Below, one piece after another: positions 45,127-53,817 of a stretch of DNA of 64,000 nt. Both the position numbers and the translations under genes were made by a program. The DNA comes from Streptomyces sp. TBY4 (lineage in GTDB: Bacteria; Actinomycetota; Actinomycetes; Streptomycetales; Streptomycetaceae). The number at the start of each line of letters is the position of its first letter. Positions within the stretch are counted from its first letter, which is position 1. Where the stretch lies: the NCBI RefSeq assembly GCF_024213195.1, contig NZ_JANAVF010000006.1, positions 186,001-250,000 on the forward strand, in the 5' to 3' direction. The notes below the pieces were generated by a model. It searched no databases and had not been told where the DNA came from. It saw only the letters and a program-made list of their open reading frames with translations.

Positions 45127-45951
45127 TCAGGAGGGTACCGGTGCGTCCCGGCGGGACAGGGTCATGATCCGTTCGGCGCCGGCCAGCATCGCCGGGTCGA
45201 CGAAGCGGCCGTCGGGGAGGGCCACCGCGCCCGGGGTGCGGCGGGCCGCGGCCACGATCTCCGCGGCGGCGCTGACCTCCGCCGGGCCGGGCAGGTAGGC
45301 CCGCTCGATCACCGGGAGCTGGCGCGGGTGGATCGCCGCGCGGCCCAGGAAGCCGAGGGCCCGGCCCCGGGCGCAGGAGGCCGCCAGCGCCTCCAGGTCC
45401 CGGATGTCGGGGAACACCGACTGGGCCGGCGGCGCGAGCCCGGCCGCGCGGGCCGCGACGACCACCCGGGAGCGCGGCCAGTCCAGGCCGGACTCCGAGG
45501 TGACGCCCAGGTCGGCCCGCAGGTCGGCCTCGCCCAGGGACAGGCCGCGCAGGGCGGGGTGCGCGCGGGCGATCTCGTAGGCCCGTTCCACGCCGATCGC
45601 CGATTCCAGCAGGGCGTACAGGGCCACCGTCCCGGCGGTGCGGTCGGCGGTGGCGGTGATCTGCTCGGGCGAGGAGATCTTGGGCAGGCGCAGCCCGGCC
45701 AGGCCGTGCAGCCCGCCGAGGGCGCTGAGGTCGGCGCCGCCCCAGGGCGATTCCAGGGCGTTGACGCGGACGTGGACCGGCACCGGGTGGCGGTCGCCGA
45801 GCAGGTCGGCGGTGGCGTGGCGGGCGTACTCCTTGCGGGAGGCCGACACCGCGTCCTCCAGGTCCACGATGACGGCGTCGGCCCCGGCGTGCAGGGCCTT
45901 GGACACCACCTCCGGCCGGTCGCCGGGTACGTAGAGCCAGGTCAGGATCAC
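45127..45951 (-). CDS. CitE-like HpcH/HpaI aldolase/citrate lyase family protein
   Basis: The product has 274 residues from a GTG that overlaps the CoA-transferase stop. It is a TIM barrel: WLYVPGDRPEVVSKAL, ADAVIVDLEDAVSASRKEYAR (Mg ligands), HVRVNALESPWGG, LLESAIGVERAYEIA, LSLGEADLRADLG and GRAAIHPRQLPVIERAY. Stand-alone CitE-like enzymes cleave or hydrolyse beta-hydroxyacyl- or malyl-CoA thioesters. Pairing with a CoA-transferase suggests handling of an organic acid. Confidence 0.9.
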   Translation of the reverse strand: MILTWLYVPGDRPEVVSKALHAGADAVIVDLEDAVSASRKEYARHATADLLGDRHPVPVHVRVNALESPWGGADLSALGGLHGLAGLRLPKISSPEQITATADRTAGTVALYALLESAIGVERAYEIARAHPALRGLSLGEADLRADLGVTSESGLDWPRSRVVVAARAAGLAPPAQSVFPDIRDLEALAASCARGRALGFLGRAAIHPRQLPVIERAYLPGPAEVSAAAEIVAAARRTPGAVALPDGRFVDPAMLAGAERIMTLSRRDAPVPS

Positions 45952-47150
45952 AGGGCGCCTTCCGTGCGGAGAGCGGTGATCTCGGCCGGGGAGAGGCCGA
46001 TCTCGGCGAGGACGGCGTCGGTGTCCGCGCCGTGCGGGCGGCCCGCCCAGCGGATGGAGCCCGGGGTCTCCGAGAGCCGGAAGAGGACGTTCTGCATGCG
46101 GATCGGGCCCAGCTCCGGGTCCTCGACCTCGGTGATCGTGTCCAGGGCCGCGTACTGCGGATCGGCCATGACGTCCCGTACGTCGTGGACCAGCGCCACC
46201 GCGGCCTCGGCCTCCTCGAAGGCGGCCGTCACCTCGTCCGCCTTGTGGCGGGCGATCCAGCCGCCGACCGCCTCGTCGAGCACGTCCGCGTGAGCGGCCC
46301 GTCCGGAACCCGAGGCGAACCACGGCTCGGAGATCAGCTCCGGCCGGCCCACCAGCCGCATCACGCGCTCGGCGATGGACTGGGCGGAGGTGGAGACCGC
46401 CAGCCAGCGGCCGTCCAGGCTGCGGTAGGTGTTGCGGGGCGCGTTGTTGGTGGAGCGGTTGCCGGTGCGCGGCTGGACGTAGCCGAGCTGGTCGTACCAG
46501 AGCGGGTGCGGCCCGAGGACCGTCAGGATCGGCTCGATGATCGCCAGGTCCACCACCTGCCCGTGCCCGGTGCGGTCGCGGCCGGCGAGCGCCGCCATCA
46601 CGGCGTACGCGGTGGTCAGCGCGGCGATCGAGTCCGCGAGCCCGAAGGGCGGCAGGGTCGGCGGCCCCTCCGGCTCCCCGGTGATTGCGGCGAAGCCGCT
46701 CATCGCCTCCGCGAGGGTGCCGAAGCCGGGGCGGTGGGAGTACGGGCCCTCCTGGCCGAAGGCCGTCACGCGGGTCAGGACCAGCCGCGGGTTGGCGGCG
46801 GACAGCTCGGGCCAGCCCAGGCCCCAGCGCTCCAGCGTCCCGGGGCGGAAGTTCTCGATCACGACGTCGGCGGTGGCGGCCAGCCGCAGCAGGGTGTCCC
46901 GGCCGCCGGGGGTGGAGAGATCGAGGGTCATCGTCCGCTTGTTGCGGCCGAGCAGCTTCCACCAGAGGCCGATGCCGTCCTTGGCGGGGCCGTGGCCGCG
47001 GGAGGGGTCGGGGCGGGTCGGGTGCTCCACCTTGACGACCTCGGCGCCGAAGTCGCCGAGGAGGGTGGCGGCGAGGGGACCGGCGAAAAGGGTGGCGAGG
47101 TCGAGGACGCGGAGTCCTTGCAGGGGCGGGGCGGTGCCGGTGGGGGTCAC
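45948..47150 (-). CDS. CaiB/BaiF family CoA-transferase
   Basis: The product has 400 residues from the GTG overlapping the kinase-gene stop. Class III CoA-transferase: LQGLRVLDLATLFAGPLAA, DFGAEVVKVEHP, DVVIENFRPGTLERWGLG and the nucleophile region RPGFGTLAEAMSGFAAITG. Acid and CoA donor are unknown. The downstream CitE-like enzyme is the probable next step. Confidence 0.93.
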   Translation of the reverse strand: MTPTGTAPPLQGLRVLDLATLFAGPLAATLLGDFGAEVVKVEHPTRPDPSRGHGPAKDGIGLWWKLLGRNKRTMTLDLSTPGGRDTLLRLAATADVVIENFRPGTLERWGLGWPELSAANPRLVLTRVTAFGQEGPYSHRPGFGTLAEAMSGFAAITGEPEGPPTLPPFGLADSIAALTTAYAVMAALAGRDRTGHGQVVDLAIIEPILTVLGPHPLWYDQLGYVQPRTGNRSTNNAPRNTYRSLDGRWLAVSTSAQSIAERVMRLVGRPELISEPWFASGSGRAAHADVLDEAVGGWIARHKADEVTAAFEEAEAAVALVHDVRDVMADPQYAALDTITEVEDPELGPIRMQNVLFRLSETPGSIRWAGRPHGADTDAVLAEIGLSPAEITALRTEGAL

Positions 47151-48052
47151 GAGGTGGCTCCGGAGTGGGCGAAGGCGTCGGTCTCGGCGCGGGTCGGCAT
47201 CGAGTCCTGGGCTCCGGGACGCTGCACGGACAGGGCGGCGGCGCACGAGGCCCAGGCGAGGGCTTCGCGCATCGGCCGGCCCTCGCCCAGGGCCACGGCG
47301 AGCGCCCCGACGAAGGTGTCCCCGGCGGCGGTGGTGTCCACGGCCCGTACGCGCGGCGCGGGCACGGTCAGGGGCTCGCGGTCGCGGGCGGCGTACAGGA
47401 CCCCGGCGGCGCCGAGGGTGACGACCACCTCCGGCACGTCCTGGAGCAGCGCCGCCGCGGCCTGGTGGACGTCGGTGAGGCCGGTGAGGGCGGCGGCCTC
47501 GTGCTCGTTGGGCACCAGCAGATCGGTCGCGGCCAGGAGTTCGGGCGGCAGCGGCTGGGCGGGGGCCGGGGTGAGGATGGTCCGGACACCGTGGGCGCGG
47601 GCCGCGAGGGCGCCGGCCAGCACGGCCTCCAGGGGCAGTTCGAGCTGCAGGAGCAGGGAGTCGGCGGCCCCGATGCGGGCGTCGTCGCCCGGTTCCAGGG
47701 CGGTGACGCGGGCGTTGGCGCCCGGGATGACGATGATGCTGTTGCCGCCCTCGTCGTCCACGGTGATGTGCGCGGTGCCGCTGGCGCCCTCGACGGTGCG
47801 CAGGGCCGCCGTCCCGACCCCGGAGCCGGCGAGTGCGGAACGCAGCCGTACGCCGAACTCGTCGGCCCCGACCGCGCCGATCATCACCACCTCCGCGCCC
47901 GAACGGGCGGCGGCGACGGCCTGGTTGGCGCCCTTGCCGCCGGGCACGGTGCGGAAGGCGCGGCCGGTGACGGTCTCCCCGAGGCGGGGCGCCTTGGCCA
48001 CGTAGGCCACGAGGTCCATGTTGGTACTGCCGAGCACGGCGATGGCCGTCAT
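47147..48052 (-). CDS. PfkB-family carbohydrate kinase, ribokinase-like
   Basis: The product has 301 residues. VLGSTNMDLVAYV, GRAFRTVPGGKGANQAVAAARSG (ribokinase motif 1) and the catalytic-base motif DTTAAGDTFVGALAVAL (motif 2) are intact. The GGKGANQA pattern is closest to ribokinase. It overlaps an ADP-ribosylglycohydrolase gene on one side and the CoA-transferase on the other. Phosphorylating ribose or an ADP-ribose-derived sugar would make sense with its neighbours. Confidence 0.9.
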   Translation of the reverse strand: MTAIAVLGSTNMDLVAYVAKAPRLGETVTGRAFRTVPGGKGANQAVAAARSGAEVVMIGAVGADEFGVRLRSALAGSGVGTAALRTVEGASGTAHITVDDEGGNSIIVIPGANARVTALEPGDDARIGAADSLLLQLELPLEAVLAGALAARAHGVRTILTPAPAQPLPPELLAATDLLVPNEHEAAALTGLTDVHQAAAALLQDVPEVVVTLGAAGVLYAARDREPLTVPAPRVRAVDTTAAGDTFVGALAVALGEGRPMREALAWASCAAALSVQRPGAQDSMPTRAETDAFAHSGATS

Positions 48053-49644
48053 GAGCGGGCTGCCTCCTGTGCGGTGAGGTGGGCGAGGGTGTCGAAGCCG
48101 ATGCCGTCGAAACCGGGGACGCTGGTGGCGAGGCGGTTCTTCAGCGGGGCGGTCCAGCGGTGCGGGATCGCCTCCGGGGAGCCGGCGACCAGCCCGGCGA
48201 GGGCGCCGGCGGTGGCACCGTTGGAGTCGGTGTCCCAGCCGCCCGACACGGCGCGGCAGACGGAGCGGGTGAAGTCCCCGTCGGCGTGGGTGAGGGCGGC
48301 GGCGATCACCGCGGTGTTGGGGACGGCATGGACCCAGTGGTAGTGGCCGTAGCGGGCGTGGAGCAGGTCGACGACGGTATCGAAGTCGGGCTCCGAGGCG
48401 GCGGCCCGGATCCCGAAGCGGACGGCCTCGGCGAGCCGGGAACGGGCCGGTACGACGGCCAGCCCGGCCCGGAGCGCGGTGTGCACGTCGGCCCGGCCGG
48501 TGGCCGCGGCGGCGGTGGCGGCCGCGACGAAGCCGGCGGCGTGGACGCCGTTGCCGGTGTGGGTGAGGGCGGCGTCCCGGTGCGCCTGGGCCGCGGCGGC
48601 GGCCGGGGCGCCCGGGTTGGTCCAGCCGTGGACGTCGGCGCGGATGAGGGCGCCGATCCACTCGCGGAAGGGGTTGTGGTGGGTGGCGGTGGCCGGGGGC
48701 TCCAGACCCTGGAGGAGATTGCGGTACGCGACCCGCTCGGCCGTGAACGTACGGCCGGCCGGGAGCTCGTCGAGCCAGAGCCGGCCCACGTCGGCGGTGG
48801 TGAAGTTCTTGCCGTGGCGCTGGAGGAGGAGCAGGCCGAGGAGGGGGTAGTTGAGGTCGTCGTCCTCGGGGGTCCCGTCGATGTTCTCGGCGAGGGAGGT
48901 GGGGGCGGAGCGGCGGTTCCAGGGGTGGGCGGCGAGCACCTGCGGCGGTACGCCGCGCTCGGTGAACCAGCCGTCGAGCGGCCAGTTCCCGGCGGCCCGC
49001 GCCAGGGCCCGGATCCCGTGCAGGGGCAGCTTCTCGACGGGCTTGCCGAGGACGCAGCCGACGGCGCGGCCGAGCCAGGCGGCCTCCAGCCTGCGGCGCA
49101 GGGCGGGGCCGCCTCCGGCGCCGGCTTCGGTGGGGGCCGGGCTTGCGGAGCCGTGCCCCCACCTCGGCCGGGAGCCGGGCCCGGCTTCGGCCGGGGCGGG
49201 GGAGAGTTCCCCCGCCCCGCCCCTTCCCGGAACCAGGGGCAGGCCCCTGGACCCCGGGTGGGCGCCCGTGGGGGCGGTGAGGGCCGCGAGGGCCGTCAGG
49301 AGGTCGGTGGCCAGGGCGCGGAGCTCCGGCGGGGCCGGGGTGGGGGAGGCGCCCGCCCGGGTGGGCGCGAGGTGCCCGCCCGCCGCGAGCCACACGCGCA
49401 GCAGCGGCTCCGCGGCCTCCCCGCGGCCGTCCTCCGCGGCCTGCCGGAACTCGTGCCCGACCAGATCCTCGGGCTGCACCCAGGTCAGCCGGACGGCCCC
49501 ATCGGGCCCCGATCCGGTGGCCGGGGCCGGCTCGCCCCTGGTTTCGGGAAGGGGTGGGGTGGGGGAATCCTCGAGCGGGGGCGGGGCCGTCGTCGGGGCC
49601 GGACTCGTGGTCCGGTGCGGTGGCGGCGGGCAGGTGGGGGTCAT
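48049..49644 (-). CDS. ADP-ribosylglycohydrolase family protein (1), with repeat-derived insertion
   Basis: The product has 531 residues. The N-terminal ~165 residues are a separate part: Pro/Thr-rich start, a short acidic/helical region and a Pro/Gly-rich tract encoded partly by a repeated DNA element (49207-49240, with an inverted copy at 49531-49573). The ADPRH domain (~180-525) has AWLGRAVGCVLGKPVEK, the acidic NIDGTPEDDDLNYPLLGL in place of the usual TDDT, and an intact metal motif SGGWDTDSNGATAGALAGL. It could remove ADP-ribose from a protein, nucleotide or small molecule. Confidence 0.88.
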   Translation of the reverse strand: MTPTCPPPPHRTTSPAPTTAPPPLEDSPTPPLPETRGEPAPATGSGPDGAVRLTWVQPEDLVGHEFRQAAEDGRGEAAEPLLRVWLAAGGHLAPTRAGASPTPAPPELRALATDLLTALAALTAPTGAHPGSRGLPLVPGRGGAGELSPAPAEAGPGSRPRWGHGSASPAPTEAGAGGGPALRRRLEAAWLGRAVGCVLGKPVEKLPLHGIRALARAAGNWPLDGWFTERGVPPQVLAAHPWNRRSAPTSLAENIDGTPEDDDLNYPLLGLLLLQRHGKNFTTADVGRLWLDELPAGRTFTAERVAYRNLLQGLEPPATATHHNPFREWIGALIRADVHGWTNPGAPAAAAAQAHRDAALTHTGNGVHAAGFVAAATAAAATGRADVHTALRAGLAVVPARSRLAEAVRFGIRAAASEPDFDTVVDLLHARYGHYHWVHAVPNTAVIAAALTHADGDFTRSVCRAVSGGWDTDSNGATAGALAGLVAGSPEAIPHRWTAPLKNRLATSVPGFDGIGFDTLAHLTAQEAARS

Positions 49645-50828
49645 CGGGGGGTCAGGGTGGTGAAGGCGGCTGCGTGGGCCTGGTGGCGGGCCCGGTCGCG
49701 GGTGAAGATCTCGCGGGTGACCGTGGCCAGGGTCGACGCCGGGGTGTGGAGGTCCAGGCGGCTGGCCTCCGCCACCCGGTCGGCCCAGGCGGCCGGGACC
49801 GCCGCCCCGCCCGACAGGGCGCCCGCGATCGCACCGGCCATGGTGGCGATGGAGTCGCAGTCCCGGCCGTAGTTGACCGCGCCGAGCACGGAGGCCTCGT
49901 AGCAGCCGTCCGAGACGAGCAACATGCCCAGGGCGATGGGGAGTTCCTCGATGGAGTGCAGGCGGGAGGGGCGCCGTGCGCCCAGGGAGGGGTTGCGGTA
50001 GTCCGGGCCGACCGAGTCGTACGGGGCGACCGCCGCCCGGAGCGGGGCCAGCGCCGGCTCGAAGTCCCGGTGGCCGGCGGCGACTTCGCAGACGGCCTCG
50101 ATGGCCGCGCGGGTGCCGTCCTTGGCCAGGGAGAGGGCGGTGTCGACGACCGAGGCCGCCGTCGCCCCCGGCAGGCAGGCCGCCGCGACCGCCGCCGCGA
50201 ACACGCCCGCCGCCTCCCGCCCGTACGAGGACTGGTGCGCGCCCGTGACGTCCAGCGCCTCCGCGTACGCCCCGGCCGGGTTGCCCGCGTTGACGAGGCC
50301 GACCGGCGCCATGTACATCGCCGCGCCGCAGTTGACGATGTTTCCGTTGCCCGCCTCCCGCGGGTCCGCGTGCGCGTAGTGCAGCCGGGTCACGATCCAC
50401 TTCTCGGCGAGGAAGATCCGCTGGAGGGGGAGGGCGTCCGCCTCCAGTTCCGGGATCCAGCGGGGGGTCGTCATCAGGTCCGGGACCAGGTGCTCGGCGA
50501 TCGCGTACGCGTCCAGGTGGTCCCGTACGGCCTCGTAGACCCGTACCAGCGCGTGCGTCATCAGGGTGTCGTCGGTGACGTGGCCGTCGCCCTTGTGGTA
50601 CGGGGCGATCGGGCGGGCCGTGCGCCAGTCCTCGTGCCAGGGGCCGACGATGCCGCGCACCCGGCCGCCGTGCCGCTCCACGATCTGTTCGGGGGTCCAG
50701 CCCTCCACCGGGCCGCCCAGTGCGTCGCCGACGGCCGCGCCGACGAGGGCTCCGGTGATCCGGTCCTCCAGGGTGGGGCAGGTGAGGTGGGTGGTGGGGG
50801 TGGTGGGCGTGGGGGTCAGCGTCGTCAT
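49641..50828 (-). CDS. ADP-ribosylglycohydrolase family protein (2)
   Basis: The product has 395 residues. The domain starts near residue 20: RITGALVGAAVGDALGGPVEGW, with VTDDTLMTHALVRVYE and a C-terminal NYGRDCDSIATMAGAIAGALSGG. All acidic metal ligands are present. It is longer than the human ARH core by a ~40-residue C-terminal helical extension. ATGA overlaps join it to both neighbours. Confidence 0.93.
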   Translation of the reverse strand: MTTLTPTPTTPTTHLTCPTLEDRITGALVGAAVGDALGGPVEGWTPEQIVERHGGRVRGIVGPWHEDWRTARPIAPYHKGDGHVTDDTLMTHALVRVYEAVRDHLDAYAIAEHLVPDLMTTPRWIPELEADALPLQRIFLAEKWIVTRLHYAHADPREAGNGNIVNCGAAMYMAPVGLVNAGNPAGAYAEALDVTGAHQSSYGREAAGVFAAAVAAACLPGATAASVVDTALSLAKDGTRAAIEAVCEVAAGHRDFEPALAPLRAAVAPYDSVGPDYRNPSLGARRPSRLHSIEELPIALGMLLVSDGCYEASVLGAVNYGRDCDSIATMAGAIAGALSGGAAVPAAWADRVAEASRLDLHTPASTLATVTREIFTRDRARHQAHAAAFTTLTPR

Positions 50829-52555
50829 GTGCGGGGCTTTCCTTGGGGCTTGGGCGAGGTGAGTTCCGTACGGGTGAGCAGCGCGGCCAGTTCGACGAGG
50901 TCCGTGCCCGCGAGGCGGGGGAGGGCGCAGCCGGAGAGGGTGCGGCAGGCTTCGCGCCAGGCGGCGGGGAGCGAGTCGCCGCCGCCGAGGGCGCCGGTCA
51001 GCGCGCCGGCGAGGGCGGGGGCGGAGTCCGCGACGCGCGACAGGCAGGCGGCGGCGGGGACCGCCTCGCCCACGCGGCCGCGGGCGGCGGTGGCGAGGGC
51101 GAGGGCCACGGGGACGGTCTCGGCGGCGGCGATGCCGTAGCTGTAGACGTGGTCGACGATCTGGTGCTCCAGGAGCGGGACGATCGCGAAGGCTCCGCCG
51201 GTCCGCTCGGCGCGGGCCAGTTTGACGGCGTGCCGGGCGTTGCGGCCGATCTCGGTGGACTCGGGGAGCTGGGCGAGGGCGGCATCGACGGCGGCGTCGG
51301 TGTCCGCGGCCGTACAGGTCCCGGTGGAGGCCAGGGCGGTGGCGATGGCGGCGGCCATGGCGCGGGCGCCGTGGACCCCGTCGCCGTCCTGGGTGTAGCG
51401 GGCGTCGAACTCGGCGAGGTCCGCGGCGGCGTCGGGGTCCCCGGGGTGCACGACGGCGAGGACGCAGGCGCGGACGCAGGCGGCGTCGTCGAAGTAGTGC
51501 GGGTTGTCGTGGCCGGTGGCGGGCGGGCGCAGGCCGGCGGCGAGGTTGCCGAGGCCGGCGCGGACGGAGATCCGGGCGCGGAGGGGGAGGACCGCGGACT
51601 CGACCTCGGGCGCGCGTTCCGCTGCCGCGGCGACCTCGCTGGCCAGGGCGTTCCAGGCGAGGTCGATGGCGGCGCGCATGCGGCGGGACCGGGAGAGGTC
51701 GCTGAGCAGCACGCCGGCGGCGGTGAGGACGGACTCGGCGGCGAAGGCGGCCCACTCGGCGTCGTCGCTCGGGCCCAGCCGCAGGGGTTCCGGGGGCTGG
51801 TTGAGGGCGATGGGGACGGGGAGGGTGGTGGTGGCGTTCTGCTCGGCGAAGGTGTCGAGCTCCCGGGTGAGGCGGCGGGTCCACTCGGGCATCCGGCTGG
51901 CCCGGTGCCGGGCCGCGGGCCACCCGGCGGCGTCGCCGGCGGCGAGCCCGAGGAGCAGCCCCTCGATCCGGCGGGGCCCTGCCGGGGGCTGGGCGGGGGT
52001 GGGCGCGGGCTCGGCGATGGCCGTCGCCGTCCCGGTACGGGGCTGCGCATCCTGCGGGCCGGCCGCAGCCGGTGCCCCCGCCGGTGCCGGGCACGGCGCG
52101 GCGGCGAGCGCCCGGGCGGTGGCCTCCGCCGGAGCGGTACGGGCCTGCGGGCAGCCCGCGGTACCGGCCCCGGCGGGCGGCTCCGGGGCGGGGGGACTCT
52201 CCTCGTGCCCGCCCCTTCCCGAAATCGGGGGCAGGCCCCCGGGACCCCGGACCGGGTCACCCGCGAGGCGCTCCGGGACTGGGTCGGCGGAGGCGGTGGA
52301 GGACGGGCCGTGCGCGGCCCGGGGCGCCGCCTGCGCGGTAGCCGGGGCGGCGCGGCCCCGTACCGGGGTGCGGAGGAGCTCGGGCACTGGTGCGCCGGTG
52401 GCCCCGAACGCGGTCGCGGGCTCGGCGGCGTGCCCCGGGTCCCGCTCGGCCGGGGCGTCCGCCTGAGGGGTCGGTCCGTTCCGGTGGGCGGGTTCCGGGG
52501 TGTCCGGCTGCTGGGGCCGGTCCGTCGCGGCGGGGTCGGTCGGGGTCAGGGTCAT
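50825..52555 (-). CDS. ADP-ribosylglycohydrolase family protein (3), degenerate metal site
   Basis: The product has 576 residues. Residues 1-~200 are Pro/Ala-rich and disordered-looking, partly encoded by a repeated DNA element (52196-52250). The domain begins RRIEGLLLGLAAGDAAGWP near residue 200; SDDAEWAAFAAESVL stands for TDDT. The C-terminal motif is CLSRVADSAPALAGALTGALGG, so the first Asp of the usual RDADT is lost. It may be inactive or have another reaction, perhaps as a partner of the adjacent active paralogues. Confidence 0.85.
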   Translation of the reverse strand: MTLTPTDPAATDRPQQPDTPEPAHRNGPTPQADAPAERDPGHAAEPATAFGATGAPVPELLRTPVRGRAAPATAQAAPRAAHGPSSTASADPVPERLAGDPVRGPGGLPPISGRGGHEESPPAPEPPAGAGTAGCPQARTAPAEATARALAAAPCPAPAGAPAAAGPQDAQPRTGTATAIAEPAPTPAQPPAGPRRIEGLLLGLAAGDAAGWPAARHRASRMPEWTRRLTRELDTFAEQNATTTLPVPIALNQPPEPLRLGPSDDAEWAAFAAESVLTAAGVLLSDLSRSRRMRAAIDLAWNALASEVAAAAERAPEVESAVLPLRARISVRAGLGNLAAGLRPPATGHDNPHYFDDAACVRACVLAVVHPGDPDAAADLAEFDARYTQDGDGVHGARAMAAAIATALASTGTCTAADTDAAVDAALAQLPESTEIGRNARHAVKLARAERTGGAFAIVPLLEHQIVDHVYSYGIAAAETVPVALALATAARGRVGEAVPAAACLSRVADSAPALAGALTGALGGGDSLPAAWREACRTLSGCALPRLAGTDLVELAALLTRTELTSPKPQGKPRT

Positions 52556-53547
52556 CGGGTGGTCTCGGTTTCCGGGGTGAGGAGGTCCGCGATGTCCAGG
52601 ACGTGGTAGCCGCGCATCGAGGGGAGGCAGCTGCCGCGGACCGGGCCGATCGCCGAGGACCAGGCGGCCGGGATGGCGGGGGCGCCGGACATCGCTCCGG
52701 CGAGGGCGCCCGCCACGGCGGCCGTGGTGTCCGCGTCGCGGCCCATGTTGACCGCCATGAGGACGGAGGAGGGGAAGTCGCCCCCGCACGCGGCGAACGC
52801 GCCGAAGGCGAGGCCGACCGCCTCCGGGGCCAGGTCCGTCCAGGGGTAGCCGCCGATGACCACCGCCGAGCGGACCGCCCGCTCGCCGCGCGGGGCGGCC
52901 GTCACCGCCCGGCGCAGGGAGCGGGCCGTCCAGGAGTCGGACGGGATGACGGAGAGGGCGGCCGAGATGACGGAGGCGGCCGAGCCCCCGGCCATCCCCG
53001 CCGCGACTCCGGCCGCGACGGCCTGGCCGCCGTAGATGCCCTCGCCGTCGTGGCTGACGCAGCCGTCGATGGCGACCAGCCGGGCGGCTTCGGCCGGGCG
53101 GCCCGCCGCGAAGACGCCGAAGGGGGCCGCCCGCATGGCCAGTCCGTCCGACCAGGCGTGCCGGTGCTGGGCGGAGATGGGGGCCGCCAGGCCCCGGCGC
53201 AGGTTCTCCAGGGTGCCGCGTTCGGAGAAGCCCGCGCCGCGGAAGGGGCCCTCGTCGAGGTCCGCGATCCAGTGATGCCAGGCCCGTTCGACGTGGGCGA
53301 CGGTCAGCGCCGACCCGTGGCGGGCCAGCAGCAGGCCCGAGAAGATCGCGTACTCCGTGTCGTCCGTGCCCGCCGGGTCGTCCGAGACGAAGCCCTCGAT
53401 CCGGCCCCATTTCGCCCGGATCTCCGAGGGCTTCATGTTCTCCGCGGGGGCGCCCAGCGCGTCACCGACCGCGAGTCCGAGAAGAGCGCCCCGGGCCCGT
53501 TCGAGGAGGACCTGCGGATTGCATGCAATCTGCTTCATCAGCTCCAT
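52552..53547 (-). CDS. ADP-ribosylglycohydrolase family protein (4)
   Basis: The product has 331 residues from the ATG at 53547, preceded by GGGAGAGG; an ATG at 53538 is possible. ARGALLGLAVGDALGAPAEN, GTDDTEYAIFSGLLLARHG, HDGEGIYGGQAVAAGVAAG and NMGRDADTTAAVAGALAGAM give a complete canonical set. First gene of the seven-gene coupled operon. Each of the next six genes overlaps its predecessor by four bases. Confidence 0.94.
   Translation of the reverse strand: MELMKQIACNPQVLLERARGALLGLAVGDALGAPAENMKPSEIRAKWGRIEGFVSDDPAGTDDTEYAIFSGLLLARHGSALTVAHVERAWHHWIADLDEGPFRGAGFSERGTLENLRRGLAAPISAQHRHAWSDGLAMRAAPFGVFAAGRPAEAARLVAIDGCVSHDGEGIYGGQAVAAGVAAGMAGGSAASVISAALSVIPSDSWTARSLRRAVTAAPRGERAVRSAVVIGGYPWTDLAPEAVGLAFGAFAACGGDFPSSVLMAVNMGRDADTTAAVAGALAGAMSGAPAIPAAWSSAIGPVRGSCLPSMRGYHVLDIADLLTPETETTR
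53517..53530. promoter_or_regulatory. Perfect palindrome at the start of the ADPRH operon
   Basis: GATTGCATGCAATC, a perfect 14-bp palindrome inside codons 6-10 of the first ADPRH gene, is AT-rich for this genome. Possible regulator site, or evidence that the true start is further downstream. Confidence 0.3.
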
Positions 53548-53569
53548 GGCGCGCCTCTCCCACTTGGAT

Positions 53570-53587
53570 GGGACTCATATTGAGCCC
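53570..53587. promoter_or_regulatory. Inverted repeat before the ADPRH operon
   Basis: GGGACTCATATTGAGCCC, 23 bases upstream of the operon's first ATG: CTCA/TGAG core around TAT with GGG/CCC flanks and one bulged A. Candidate operator. The remaining gap to 53817 shows no further gene. Confidence 0.35.
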
Positions 53588-53817
53588 TTGGGGGATTTGT
53601 GCCATGGCATGTGGTTTGTCGCTCGTCGCGAAACACCCGCCGAAGGCCCCCGTCACCCGGTCGCCGATCCGCAAAACCCCAGGTAAGTACGGCCTTCCTT
53701 GCTGGCGGGGGGCGGAAATCGTGCGTAGTTTCGAGGTGTTCCGGGGGAGTGGGTGTCCGCGCGTCGTCCATGGCACAGCTCTGTGCACCCGCTCGTACAA
53801 AAGGGGAGATAGCCGGT

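Noticed and set aside
44585..53547. Secondary-metabolite cluster on the basis of CoA-transferase, lyase and SRPBCC genes
   Set aside because: There is no synthase, carrier protein or tailoring oxidase. The genes fit a catabolic or salvage operon better.
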